64,000 nucleotides of DNA, taken from Sphingomonas sp. Leaf230. GTDB taxonomy: Bacteria > Pseudomonadota > Alphaproteobacteria > Sphingomonadales > Sphingomonadaceae. This document shows positions 33,354 to 42,844 of this stretch, in pieces. A program made the translations under genes and the position numbers. The DNA is taken from positions 984,464 to 1,048,463 of the forward strand of contig NZ_LMKW01000001.1 in the NCBI RefSeq assembly GCF_001421745.1. Direction: 5' to 3'. Position 1 is the first letter of the stretch. Each line of letters begins with the position of its first letter. The notes under the pieces are model-generated. The model ran no database searches, had not been told where the DNA came from, and saw only the letters and a program-made list of their open reading frames with translations.

Positions 33354-36305
33354 ATGAGCCAGTCTATTCCGTGCCGCCTGCGCGTCGCGTCCGGCATTTC
33401 CGCGCATGGCCGCCTGGCGCTGCACGTCAGCGCGACCGCGCTTGCCGCTGCCCTGATGCTGCCGGGCCAGGCTGCGTTCGCGCAAGCGACGCCCGGTACC
33501 GCGAATGCCAATCCGACCGCACCCGCGCAGATCGACGCGGTGCCGACCGTCGCCGCGCCGACGCCGCAACCCGCCGATGCCGTGCCACCCACAGCCCAGG
33601 CCGATGCCGCTGGCGGTGACGAGATCGTCGTCACCGGTATCCGCGCCGGCCTGGAATCCTCCGCCAAGATCAAGCGCCAGTCGGTCCTGATCGTCGACTC
33701 GATCTCGGCCGAAGACGTCGGCAAGCTGCCCGACGTGTCGATCGCCGACTCGCTCGCTCGCCTGCCCGGTGTCACCGCACAGCGCCTCGAAGGTCGCGAC
33801 CAACGCCTGTCGATCCGCGGCCTCGGTCCCGATTTCTCGACCACGCTGCTCAACGGCCGCGAACAGGTGACGACCGGCGACAACCGCGGCGTCGAGTTCG
33901 ACCAGTATCCGTCAGAATTCTTCAAGACCGTCAACGTCTACAAGTCGGCTGATGCCTCGCTGATTGCCGCGGGCGTCGCCGGTACGGTCGACCTGCGTAT
34001 GCTGCGACCGCTCGACCAGGCGCACCGCATCATCGCGGTCAGCGCGCGCGCGCAGATGAACGGCATCGACAAGCTCAACCCGGATGGCGATCGCTACGGC
34101 TATCGCGCGTCGGCGACCTATGTCGACAAGTTCGCCAACGACACGCTCGGCATCGCGATCGGCGTGTCGGCGACTCAGACGCCGTCGCAGGATGAGCGCT
34201 ACAACGCGTGGGGCTATAGCGGCGCCGGCACCGCGGCCAGCCCGTTCCTGCTCAACGGCGCCAAGCCCTATGTCCAGTCGAACGAGTTGAAGCGCTATGG
34301 CGGCGTCGCGACGATCGAGTGGCAGCCGTCGGACAGCTTCCATTCGACGTTCGACGCGCTGTATTCGCATTTCCAGGAAACGCAGATCCTGCGCGGCATC
34401 GAATTCCCGCTCGCAGGGCAGCTCGCGAGCGCCGGTACGGCTGGCGGCACGACCGCGACCGGGGTGACCGTCGCCGACGGCTTCGCGACCAGCGCGACGT
34501 TCGGCAACGTCTTCGCGGTGCAGCGCAACGACTATAACCAGCGCAAGGCGGACAATTTCTCGCTCGGCTGGAACAACGATCTCAAGCTGACCGAGTCGGT
34601 TCACCTGAACGTCGACGCGAGCTGGAGCCGTGCGAAGCGCACCGACTTCCTGCTGGAGACCAACACTGGCACCGGCTTCGCCAAGAGCGGCGTCGCCGAC
34701 ACCGTCACCGTCAAGCAGAACGGCAACGGCACCTACACCTTCTCGCCGACGCTCGATTACACCAACACCAACATCTTCAAGCTGACCGATCCGCAAGGGT
34801 GGGGCAACAACGGCACGCAGCAGGTCGTCCAGTCGGGCTTCCTCAACCGGCCGAGCTTCAAGGACGATCTGAAGTCGCTCCGCGCGAGCCTGAACGGCGA
34901 GTTCTCGGACAGCGTCGTCAAGGGCTGGGAAGCGGGCGGCAACTACAGCCAGCGCAAGAAGACCAGCGCGTACACGTCCTATTTCCTCTGCCCGACCGGC
35001 GGCGGCACGAACTGCACCGTGGCGAGCGGTTCGCCGCTGAGCGGCAACGTGCCGAGCGAAGCGCTTCTCGGGTCGAACGTGGCACTGGATTACCTCGGCA
35101 TCCCGCAGATGCTGACGCTCGATCCGCTGTATCTCTACAATAATTCGCTCAATGCGGCGTTCGATGGTCGTCCCTCCGCGCTGGTGCGCGACAATGTCGT
35201 GCTCGAGAAGGTGTGGACCGGCTATGCCAAGGTCACGATCGACGGCCTGGTCGGCGACAAGCCGCTCAAGGGCTCGATCGGCGCGCAGGTGGTGCATTCG
35301 GACCAGAGCTCGACCGGCCAGATCGCCAGCGTCGTCGGCGGCGCGGTGACGATCGCACCGGTGAAGCAGTCGCTGAAATACACCAACTTCCTGCCCTCGG
35401 CGACGATGTCGGTCGAACTGATCCCGCTGGGCTTCGTCAAGGTCGGCGCCTCGCAGACGATGGTCCGTCCGCGTCTCGACCAGGAGCGCGTCACGCAGGA
35501 CGTCGCGATCAACCTGACCAATATCGGCCAGACGCCAGCCGGGCTGTTCCCGGTGTTCACGTCGACCGGTGGCAACGTCAATCTGAAGCCGTACCAGTCG
35601 ACCAACATCGATCTGTCGTTCGAGAAGTATTTCAACGGGGGCGGCTATGTCGCGCTGTCGGGGTATTTCAAGCACCTGACCGACTTCGTCGATCCGAACA
35701 ACTCGCTGCCGTACGACTTCTCGGCGTTGCTGCCGGCGCTGACCGCGGCGCAGCAGGCACAGGTGATCGCGGCGGGCCAGACGATCGGCAACGTGTCGTC
35801 GCCCGCCAATACCGGTCGCGGCGAAGTGCTGGGCGTCGAGGGTACGGTGTCGCTGCCGTTCAAGGCGATCACGTCCGCGCTCGACGGCTTCGGCATTTTC
35901 GCGAGCGGCAACTACACGCAGTCGACGATCAAGTATGGCAGCAACCCGACCGAGGCGATCACCCTGCCCGGCCTGTCCAAGTGGACCGGCAGCGGCACGA
36001 TCTACTTCGAGAAATGGGGCTTCCAGGCGCGCGCGAACTATCGCTACCGCTCCAGTTTCCTCGCCGAAGTCGCCGGCCTGTCCGCCAACCCGACCTATCG
36101 CACGGCGCGATCGGAGGGCATTCTGGATGCGCAGATCGGGTATGAGTTCCAGAGCGGTCCGCTCGCGAACTTCGCGATCCTGGCGCAGGCGAAGAACCTG
36201 ACCGACCGGCCATTCGTAACCTACCAGAACGACGATCCGCGCCAGGTGATCGACTATCAGCGCTATGGCCGCGATTACTATGTCGGCATCACCTATAAGT
36301 TCTGA
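33354..36305 (+). CDS. TonB-dependent receptor for alpha-glucans/maltodextrins
   Basis: A 983-residue outer-membrane receptor from ATG 33354. A long signal peptide (cleaved near AAFAQA, residue about 45) and a Pro/Ala/Thr-rich spacer precede the TonB box-like DEIVVTGIRAG. The plug domain shows VGKLPDVSIADSLARLPGV and LSIRGLGPDFSTTLLNGRE, typical of Caulobacter MalA-type sugar receptors. The rest is beta-barrel, ending in DYYVGITYKF with the terminal Phe needed for assembly. It heads the operon with halogenase, GH13, GH13, halogenase and GH31 genes, which sets the likely cargo as maltodextrin. A strong hairpin follows the stop. Confidence 0.95.
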   Translation: MSQSIPCRLRVASGISAHGRLALHVSATALAAALMLPGQAAFAQATPGTANANPTAPAQIDAVPTVAAPTPQPADAVPPTAQADAAGGDEIVVTGIRAGLESSAKIKRQSVLIVDSISAEDVGKLPDVSIADSLARLPGVTAQRLEGRDQRLSIRGLGPDFSTTLLNGREQVTTGDNRGVEFDQYPSEFFKTVNVYKSADASLIAAGVAGTVDLRMLRPLDQAHRIIAVSARAQMNGIDKLNPDGDRYGYRASATYVDKFANDTLGIAIGVSATQTPSQDERYNAWGYSGAGTAASPFLLNGAKPYVQSNELKRYGGVATIEWQPSDSFHSTFDALYSHFQETQILRGIEFPLAGQLASAGTAGGTTATGVTVADGFATSATFGNVFAVQRNDYNQRKADNFSLGWNNDLKLTESVHLNVDASWSRAKRTDFLLETNTGTGFAKSGVADTVTVKQNGNGTYTFSPTLDYTNTNIFKLTDPQGWGNNGTQQVVQSGFLNRPSFKDDLKSLRASLNGEFSDSVVKGWEAGGNYSQRKKTSAYTSYFLCPTGGGTNCTVASGSPLSGNVPSEALLGSNVALDYLGIPQMLTLDPLYLYNNSLNAAFDGRPSALVRDNVVLEKVWTGYAKVTIDGLVGDKPLKGSIGAQVVHSDQSSTGQIASVVGGAVTIAPVKQSLKYTNFLPSATMSVELIPLGFVKVGASQTMVRPRLDQERVTQDVAINLTNIGQTPAGLFPVFTSTGGNVNLKPYQSTNIDLSFEKYFNGGGYVALSGYFKHLTDFVDPNNSLPYDFSALLPALTAAQQAQVIAAGQTIGNVSSPANTGRGEVLGVEGTVSLPFKAITSALDGFGIFASGNYTQSTIKYGSNPTEAITLPGLSKWTGSGTIYFEKWGFQARANYRYRSSFLAEVAGLSANPTYRTARSEGILDAQIGYEFQSGPLANFAILAQAKNLTDRPFVTYQNDDPRQVIDYQRYGRDYYVGITYKF

Positions 36306-36313
36306 TGTCGATG

Positions 36314-36337
36314 GCGGGGCGGTTGACGCCGCCCCGC
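36314..36337 (+). other. Strong stem-loop between receptor and first halogenase
   Basis: GCGGGGCGG (36314-36322) pairs perfectly with CCGCCCCGC (36329-36337) around TTGACG. The 9-bp nearly all-GC stem lies eight bases after the receptor stop and is followed only by ATTTGC, not a T-run. It could act as a partial terminator or 3' stabiliser giving more receptor than enzyme mRNA, as is common behind outer-membrane receptor genes. Confidence 0.6.
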
Positions 36338-36388
36338 ATTTGCCCCGCAGTGGCGGCACCTGACGGTTTCGAAGCGGGGACGCGGACA

Positions 36389-37903
36389 ATGGCCAATCAC
36401 CCTTTGCGTATCGTGATCGCCGGTGGCGGTACAGCCGGCTGGATGGCAGCGGCGACCTTCGCTCGGTTCCTGGAGACGGGATACGAGATCGACCTGATCG
36501 AGTCCGACGATATCGGCACGGTCGGGGTGGGCGAGGCGACGATCCCGCAGATTCATTTGTTCAACGACGCACTCGGTCTCGACGAGGACGCGTTCCTCCG
36601 CGCGACCGGCGGCACGTTCAAGCTCGGCATCGAGTTCGTCGACTGGTTCAAACCGGGCCATCGCTACATGCATGCGTTCGGCGATGTCGGTCGCGACGTC
36701 GGCCTGTTACCGTTTCACCAATATTGGCTGCGCGCGCGGTCGCTCGGGCTGGCCGGCGATCTCGGCGCCTATTCGCTCAACACGCATGCGGCGCTTGCCG
36801 AGCGGATGCAGCGTGGCCCTGCCCGTACCGCGCGCACGCTGCCGTCGATGCCGTACGCCTATCATTTTGATGCGGCGCTCTATGCGCGCTACCTGCGGCG
36901 CTATTCCGAGACGCGCGGCGTCAACCGGATCGAGGGCAAGATCGTCCGCGTGACGCGCGACGGCGAAAGCGGGGATGTCGCCGGGCTCGTACTGGAGAAC
37001 GGCACGACCGTCGCCGCCGACCTCTATATTGATTGTACCGGGTTTCGCGGGCTGCTGATCGAGGAGGCGCTCGGCACCGGGTACGAGGACTGGACGCACT
37101 GGCTGCCATGCGACCGCGCGATCTCGGTGCCGTCGGCGCGCAGCGAAAAGTTCACGCCGTACACGCGCTCGACCGCACATGCCGCCGGCTGGCAGTGGCG
37201 GATCCCGTTGCAGCATCGTACCGGCAATGGCGTTGTCTTCAGCAGCGCGCACATGAGCGAGGACGAGGCGACCGCGACGCTGCTCGCCGGGCTCGACACG
37301 CCGGCGATGGCCCATCCGCGGACGATCGCGTTCCGCACCGGCCGTCGCAAGCGGATGTGGAACCGCAACGTCGTCGCGCTCGGACTCGCCGCCGGGTTCA
37401 TGGAACCGCTCGAGTCGACCAGCATCCACCTGATCCAGTCGGCGATCTCGCGGTTGCTCAAGCTGCTGCCGGGCCGCGTCATCGCCGACGCCGACCGCAC
37501 CGAGTTCAACCGGCAGAGCGACTTCGAATACGAACGCATCCGCGACTTCATCATCCTCCACTACAAGGCGACGGCGCGCGACGACACGCCGTTCTGGCGC
37601 CAGTGCCGCGACATGGCCATCCCCGACACCCTCGCCGCGAAGATCGACCTGTGGCGCGGCAACGGACACATCGTCCGCGAGCATGAGGAGCTGTTCACCG
37701 AAGTCGGCTGGCTTCAGGTGCTGGCAGGACAAGGCATCATGCCGGCGGGCCACCACCCGCTGGCCGACGCGATATCGACGAGCGACCTGGGGGAATTCAT
37801 GGACACGATCGACAAGCTGAACGCGCGCGAAGCGGGCCAGATGCAGGACCACGCGGCGTTCGTCGCGCAGCATTGTGCGTCACCGGCAGGGCTCGGCGCA
37901 TGA
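36389..37903 (+). CDS. Flavin-dependent tryptophan-halogenase-family protein (first copy)
   Basis: A 504-residue protein from ATG 36389, with GGGGA about eight bases upstream. The FADH2 site is GGGTAGW at residues 12-18. The catalytic lysine that carries hypohalous acid in PrnA-type enzymes corresponds to Lys78 in TFKLGIEF. The WxWxIP signature is W268-P273 (WQWRIP), and the second catalytic residue, Glu342, sits in PLESTSIH. All catalytic hallmarks are therefore intact. Relatives next to TonB receptors (BrvH-like) halogenate indole in vitro, but their natural substrates are unknown. It ends in an ATGA overlap with the amylase gene. Confidence 0.9.
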   Translation: MANHPLRIVIAGGGTAGWMAAATFARFLETGYEIDLIESDDIGTVGVGEATIPQIHLFNDALGLDEDAFLRATGGTFKLGIEFVDWFKPGHRYMHAFGDVGRDVGLLPFHQYWLRARSLGLAGDLGAYSLNTHAALAERMQRGPARTARTLPSMPYAYHFDAALYARYLRRYSETRGVNRIEGKIVRVTRDGESGDVAGLVLENGTTVAADLYIDCTGFRGLLIEEALGTGYEDWTHWLPCDRAISVPSARSEKFTPYTRSTAHAAGWQWRIPLQHRTGNGVVFSSAHMSEDEATATLLAGLDTPAMAHPRTIAFRTGRRKRMWNRNVVALGLAAGFMEPLESTSIHLIQSAISRLLKLLPGRVIADADRTEFNRQSDFEYERIRDFIILHYKATARDDTPFWRQCRDMAIPDTLAAKIDLWRGNGHIVREHEELFTEVGWLQVLAGQGIMPAGHHPLADAISTSDLGEFMDTIDKLNAREAGQMQDHAAFVAQHCASPAGLGA

Positions 37904-39702
37904 GCATCACCGCCGCCATCCTGCTCGCGCTATCGGGCGCGGCGGCCGTGCCGCCCGCCGACTACCGCGCGCGCGCGCCACAGGACGAGGTCATCTATTT
38001 CGTCCTGCCCGACCGGTTCGAGAATGCCGACCCGAGCAACGATCGCGGCGGGATTGCCGGCGATCGATTGAAGACCGGCTATGATCCGACCGCGAAGGGC
38101 TTCTATCACGGCGGCGACCTGAAGGGCCTGACCAAGCGGCTCGACTATATCCAGCATCTCGGCGCGACCGCGATCTGGCTCGGGCCGATCTTCAAGAACA
38201 AGGCGGTGCAGGGTTCGCCTGGCCACGAGTCCGCGGGCTATCACGGATACTGGATCACCGACTTCACGCAGGTCGACCCGCATCTCGGCACCAACGCCGA
38301 CATGACCGCCTTCGTCGACGCCGCCCACAAGCGCGGGATGAAGGTGTATATGGACATTATCATCAACCACACCGCCGACGTGATCCAGTACCGCGAATGC
38401 GCGGTCGGCCTGCCCTGCCCGTACCGCGACCGCGCGACGTATCCGTACCAGCGCAAGGGCGGTGTCGGCGGCAAGGCGATCAATCCGGGGTTCGTCGGTG
38501 ACGGCGTGCAGACCGCGGCGAACTTCGCCAAGCTGACCGACACGACCTATGCGTACACGCCTTACGTGCCGGCGGCCGAGCGCAATGTGAAGGTGCCGGC
38601 GTGGCTCAACGACCCGATCTATTACCATAATCGCGGCGACACCACGTTCATGAACGAGAGCTCGACGATGGGCGATTTCTCGGGGCTCGACGACGTGATG
38701 ACGGAGAACCCGCGCGTCGTGTCGGGCATGATCGACATCTTCGGTTCGTGGATCGACCGGTTCAAAGTCGACGGCTTCCGCATCGATACCGCGCGCCACG
38801 TGAACCCGGAATTCTGGGCGCAGTTCGTGCCGGCGATGCTGACGCGGGCGCAGGCGAACGGCATCCCGAACTTCCACATCTTCGGCGAAGTCTCCGATCA
38901 CGAGGTCCGCCCCGCGGTGCTCGCGCAGCACACGATCGTCGACAAGCTGCCCGCGGTGCTCGACTTCGCGTTCCGCCAGGCGGTGGTCGAGACGGTCGCG
39001 GGCACACGCGGCACCGATGCGTTCGAGGCGCTGTTCGACGGCGACGTGCTGTATGCGAAGGGCGCCGACACCGCGGCGATCCTGCCGACCTTTACCGGCA
39101 ATCACGACGACGGCCGCTTCGCCACCTACGTGCGGAAGGCATTCCCGCAGGCGTCCGACGATGAGGTGCTGAAGCGCGTCCTGCTGTCGAACGCGATGCT
39201 GCTGACCTTGCGCGGCGTGCCGACGATCTATTCGGGCGACGAACAGGGCTTCGTCGGCGACGGCAACGACCAGGACGCGCGCGAGGACATGTTTGCGTCG
39301 AAGGTCGCGATCTACAACGACAACCGCCTGCTCGGCACGACCAAGACGACCGCCACCGAAAGCTTCGGCGAGACCAATCCGCTGTTCCGCGAGATCGCCG
39401 TGCTGGCGAAGGTTCGCGTTGGGCATCCAGCTCTCACGCGGGGTCGAACGGTCATCCGCAGCCGAAGCGAGACACCGGGCCTGCTCGCGGTTTCACGCTT
39501 CGATCCGACGACGGGTGCGGAAACCCTGCTCGCGTTCAACACCTCGGACAAGCCGATCACCCAGGCGGTGCAGGTAGAGACCGGCTCCACCCGCTTCACT
39601 ACGCTCGCCGGCACATGCGCGCCTCGCGCTGCTGCCCCCGGCAGTGTCACACTAACCCTGCCCGCGTTCGGCTATGCCGTCTGCGCCGCGGAGACCCGTT
39701 GA
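37900..39702 (+). CDS. Alpha-amylase family glycoside hydrolase (GH13), secreted
   Basis: A 600-residue enzyme from ATG 37900, in an ATGA overlap. Residues 1-16 form a signal peptide (MSITAAILLALSGAAA). The GH13 blocks are DIIINH (152-157), GFRIDTARH with nucleophile Asp296, FGEV with acid/base Glu330, and GNHDD with the transition-state Asp403. A C-terminal beta-domain follows from about residue 510. It probably hydrolyses imported malto-oligosaccharides in the periplasm, releasing shorter sugars. The closest familiar group is the periplasmic alpha-amylase of sphingomonad and Xanthomonas maltose loci. It overlaps the next gene by one base. Confidence 0.94.
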   Translation: MSITAAILLALSGAAAVPPADYRARAPQDEVIYFVLPDRFENADPSNDRGGIAGDRLKTGYDPTAKGFYHGGDLKGLTKRLDYIQHLGATAIWLGPIFKNKAVQGSPGHESAGYHGYWITDFTQVDPHLGTNADMTAFVDAAHKRGMKVYMDIIINHTADVIQYRECAVGLPCPYRDRATYPYQRKGGVGGKAINPGFVGDGVQTAANFAKLTDTTYAYTPYVPAAERNVKVPAWLNDPIYYHNRGDTTFMNESSTMGDFSGLDDVMTENPRVVSGMIDIFGSWIDRFKVDGFRIDTARHVNPEFWAQFVPAMLTRAQANGIPNFHIFGEVSDHEVRPAVLAQHTIVDKLPAVLDFAFRQAVVETVAGTRGTDAFEALFDGDVLYAKGADTAAILPTFTGNHDDGRFATYVRKAFPQASDDEVLKRVLLSNAMLLTLRGVPTIYSGDEQGFVGDGNDQDAREDMFASKVAIYNDNRLLGTTKTTATESFGETNPLFREIAVLAKVRVGHPALTRGRTVIRSRSETPGLLAVSRFDPTTGAETLLAFNTSDKPITQAVQVETGSTRFTTLAGTCAPRAAAPGSVTLTLPAFGYAVCAAETR

Positions 39703-41315
39703 TGCCTGTACGAATGCCTGACGCTGCCGCCGACCGCCCATGGTGGAAAGGTGCGACGATCTACCAGATCTACCCACGCAGTTTCGCGGACTCGAACGAC
39801 GACGGGATCGGCGACCTGCCGGGTATCACCGCGCACCTGGATTATGTCGCCAGCCTGGGCGTCGATGCGGTTTGGCTGTCGCCGTTCTTCACCTCGCCGA
39901 TGGCAGATTTCGGCTATGACGTGTCGGATTACCGCGACGTCGATCCGATCTTCGGCACGCTCGCCGATTTCGACGCGCTGATCGCGCGCGCGCATGCGCT
40001 CGGCCTCAAGATCATCATCGATCAGGTCTATTCGCACACCTCGGAGGAACATGACTGGTTCCGCCAGAGCCGCGCCTCGCGCAGCGGCGACAAGGCCGAC
40101 TGGTATGTCTGGGCGGATGCCAAGTCCGATGGCACACCGCCGTCGAACTGGCAGTCGGTGTTCGGTGGCCCCGCCTGGACCTGGGATGCCAGGCGCGGGC
40201 AATATTACATGCACAATTTCCTGAAGGACCAGCCGCAGCTCAACGGGCATAACCCCGCGGTGCAGGACGAGCTGATCGCGACCGCGCGGTTCTGGCTCGA
40301 TCGCGGCGTCGACGGCTTCCGTTTAGATGCGATCAACTTCGCGATGCACGACCCGGCGCTCACCGACAATCCGCCTGCACCCGCGACCAATCGCGCGCGC
40401 ACCCGGTCGTTCGATTTCCAGCAGAAGCTGCACAACCAGAGCCATCCGGACATCGTCGGGTTCATCGAGCGGATCCGCGCGCTGCTCGACGAATATGGCG
40501 CCGGGTTCACCGTCGCCGAAGTCGGCGGCGACGACAGCGACCGCGAGATGAAGCTGTTCACCGGCGGAAATGGCCGGCTCAACAGCGCGTACGGCTTCGA
40601 CTTCCTGTACGCGGACCGGCTCACGCCCGAGCTGATCGTCGATGCGGTCGGCAACTGGCCCGATACGCCTGGCCTCGGCTGGCCGAGCTGGGCGTTCGAG
40701 AACCACGACGCGCCGCGCGCGGTGTCGCGCTGGACCACGTCCGACCAGCGCGAGGCGTTTGCGCGGATGAAGATCCTGCTGCTCGTCGCGTTGCGCGGTA
40801 ACATCTTCCTGTACCAAGGCGAGGAGCTAGGCCTGACGCAGGTCGACATCGCGTTCGACGACCTGCTCGACCCGGAAGCGATCGCGAACTGGCCGCTGAC
40901 GCTGTCCCGAGACGGCGCGCGTACGCCGATGCCGTGGATCGGCGCGGCGCCCGATCTCGGGTTCGGCAGCACCGAGCCTTGGCTGCCGTTCGGTGAGGAT
41001 CACCGCGCGATCGCGGTCGACGCGCAGGAGGCGGACGCGACGTCGCTGCTGCATTGGACGCGGGCGCTGATCGCTGCGCGTAAGGCGCATCCGGCGTTAC
41101 GGCTGGGGAGCCTGCGGATCGTGCACAGCGACGATGCGGTGATCGCGTTCGAGCGGGAGTCCGGCGACGAGACGCTGCTCTGCGTGTTCAATCTCGGCGA
41201 CGACGCACGTGATTGGCCTACCGGCATCGCCACCGATGGCGACATGCTGTTCGCGACCGATGGCGCCGACACGACGACGCTGCCGCCGCTGTCCGGGCTG
41301 GTGCTGCAGCGGTGA
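39702..41315 (+). CDS. Alpha-glucosidase (GH13, oligo-1,6-glucosidase/maltase type), cytosolic
   Basis: A 537-residue enzyme from ATG 39702 (TGATG overlap with the amylase stop). It has no signal peptide. The start PWWKGATIYQIYPRSFADSN, region I DQVYSHTS (107-114), GFRLDAIN with Asp209, VAEVGG with Glu273 and ENHD with Asp336 are those of GH13 subfamily 23-like alpha-glucosidases of alphaproteobacteria. It would hydrolyse maltose and short maltodextrins in the cytosol after MFS transport, producing glucose. It ends in a GTGA overlap with the second halogenase-like gene. Confidence 0.94.
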   Translation: MPVRMPDAAADRPWWKGATIYQIYPRSFADSNDDGIGDLPGITAHLDYVASLGVDAVWLSPFFTSPMADFGYDVSDYRDVDPIFGTLADFDALIARAHALGLKIIIDQVYSHTSEEHDWFRQSRASRSGDKADWYVWADAKSDGTPPSNWQSVFGGPAWTWDARRGQYYMHNFLKDQPQLNGHNPAVQDELIATARFWLDRGVDGFRLDAINFAMHDPALTDNPPAPATNRARTRSFDFQQKLHNQSHPDIVGFIERIRALLDEYGAGFTVAEVGGDDSDREMKLFTGGNGRLNSAYGFDFLYADRLTPELIVDAVGNWPDTPGLGWPSWAFENHDAPRAVSRWTTSDQREAFARMKILLLVALRGNIFLYQGEELGLTQVDIAFDDLLDPEAIANWPLTLSRDGARTPMPWIGAAPDLGFGSTEPWLPFGEDHRAIAVDAQEADATSLLHWTRALIAARKAHPALRLGSLRIVHSDDAVIAFERESGDETLLCVFNLGDDARDWPTGIATDGDMLFATDGADTTTLPPLSGLVLQR

Positions 41316-42844
41316 TCGACGGGCTCGACCACCACATCGTCATCCTCGGCGGGGGCACCGCCGGGTGGATGACTGCGTGCCTGATCGCGCATCGCTGGCG
41401 GGATCGCAGCGTCCGCGTGACGTTGGTCGAAAGCCCGGAGATCGGCATCGTTGGCGTCGGTGAAGGATCGACACCGCAGTTGAAACACTTCTTCGACACG
41501 CTCGGCATTGCCGAAGCCCACTGGATGCCGGCGTGCGACGCGACCTACAAGCTCGGGATCGGCTTCGAAGGCTGGTCCGACCGCGCCGGGTACGAACGCT
41601 ATTTCCACCCCTTCCCCACCGCGCTCGACGGCCACACCGCACCGCAATTCTTCTACAACACGCGGGCACGCCGCACCGGTCGCGATGTCGACGCGCACCC
41701 CGACCAGTTCCTGCTCCCCGCCCGGCTCGCCGCTACGAACTGCGCTCCGCAGCCCGCCGCAAACTTCCCGTTCGAGGTCAGCTACGGCTATCACTTCGAC
41801 GCGTACAAGGTCGGTGCGTTCCTCGCCACGCATGCGACCGAGATGCTAGGCGTCGTCCATCTCCAGCGCCGGATCGCCAGCGTCGAGCGTGCCTCGACCG
41901 GCGAAATCACCGCACTGATCGATACCGATGGCGAGCGTATCGCCGGCGACTTCTTCATCGACGCTAGCGGGTTCCGGAGCACGATCTTCAGTGCGCTGGA
42001 CGTGCCGTTCGTCAGCTATGCCGACGCACTGTTCAATGACCGCGCGGTAGTGATGCCGACCGCGCGTACCCCCGGCACGCCGATCCCCAGCCAGACGCGC
42101 GCGACCGCGTTGTCGGCTGGCTGGGCGTGGCACATCCCGCTGACCAGCCGAAACGGCAACGGCTACGTCTACTCCAGTCGCCACCTGACCGAAGCACAGG
42201 CCGAAGCGGAGTTGCACACAAACATCAGCGCCGAGGCCGGCGAAGCGCGCCACCTCAAGATGCGCGTCGGCCGCGTTCGCGACAGCTGGTCGCACAACGC
42301 ACTCGCGGTCGGGCTGTCACAAGGCTTCCTCGAGCCGCTCGAAGCGACCGCACTGCATCTCGTCATTGCCACCGTTGAAGCGTTCCTCGACGGGATTGAC
42401 GGAGGCGGCGCGACCGACGCCGTCCGCACCGCGTTCAACACGCGCATCGCAGCGCGCTACGACGGCGTCCGCGACTACATCGTCGCGCACTACCGGCTGA
42501 ACCAGCGCCACGACGATCCGACCGGCTATTGGGCGGAAGCGCGCGGCGTGGACGCCCTGTCCGGTGATCTCAAGATGCTGATGTCGACTTGGTTCACCGG
42601 CGCGGACATGGTCGCGGCGATCGATCGCGCCGGGCTCGGTCGCTATTATTCGGCGATCAGCTGGCACTGCCTGTTCGCTGGCTACGGCACTTTTCCCGAC
42701 GCCGCGCGGCTGATCCCGCCCGGCGCCGATATCGATCCCATCGACCTGCCGAAGATCGACAATTTCCTGACCCGTTGCGCATCGAACTTCGGGTCGCACG
42801 CCTCTCGCCTCCGCGCCGCCGCGGACCACAAGGATCAAATATGA
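41312..42844 (+). CDS. Flavin-dependent tryptophan-halogenase-family protein (second copy)
   Basis: A 510-residue protein starting with GTG 41312 in a GTGA overlap. The FADH2 loop is GGGTAGW near residues 13-19, followed by the GVGEGS segment; Lys80 (TYKLGIGF) and Glu344 (EPLEATALH) match the catalytic pair, and the signature WAWHIP is at 271-276. It shares the fold but is clearly diverged from the first copy, especially in the region from 90 to 160. Both keep the residues needed for halogenation. It is transcribed between two alpha-glucosidase genes and overlaps the GH31 gene by four bases, so it is surely expressed with sugar metabolism. Confidence 0.9.
   Translation: MIDGLDHHIVILGGGTAGWMTACLIAHRWRDRSVRVTLVESPEIGIVGVGEGSTPQLKHFFDTLGIAEAHWMPACDATYKLGIGFEGWSDRAGYERYFHPFPTALDGHTAPQFFYNTRARRTGRDVDAHPDQFLLPARLAATNCAPQPAANFPFEVSYGYHFDAYKVGAFLATHATEMLGVVHLQRRIASVERASTGEITALIDTDGERIAGDFFIDASGFRSTIFSALDVPFVSYADALFNDRAVVMPTARTPGTPIPSQTRATALSAGWAWHIPLTSRNGNGYVYSSRHLTEAQAEAELHTNISAEAGEARHLKMRVGRVRDSWSHNALAVGLSQGFLEPLEATALHLVIATVEAFLDGIDGGGATDAVRTAFNTRIAARYDGVRDYIVAHYRLNQRHDDPTGYWAEARGVDALSGDLKMLMSTWFTGADMVAAIDRAGLGRYYSAISWHCLFAGYGTFPDAARLIPPGADIDPIDLPKIDNFLTRCASNFGSHASRLRAAADHKDQI

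Noticed and set aside
33912..36389. 825-codon minus-strand frame inside the TonB receptor gene
   Set aside because: Highly Arg/Asp-rich, no domain, fully antisense to a receptor with intact plug and barrel motifs.
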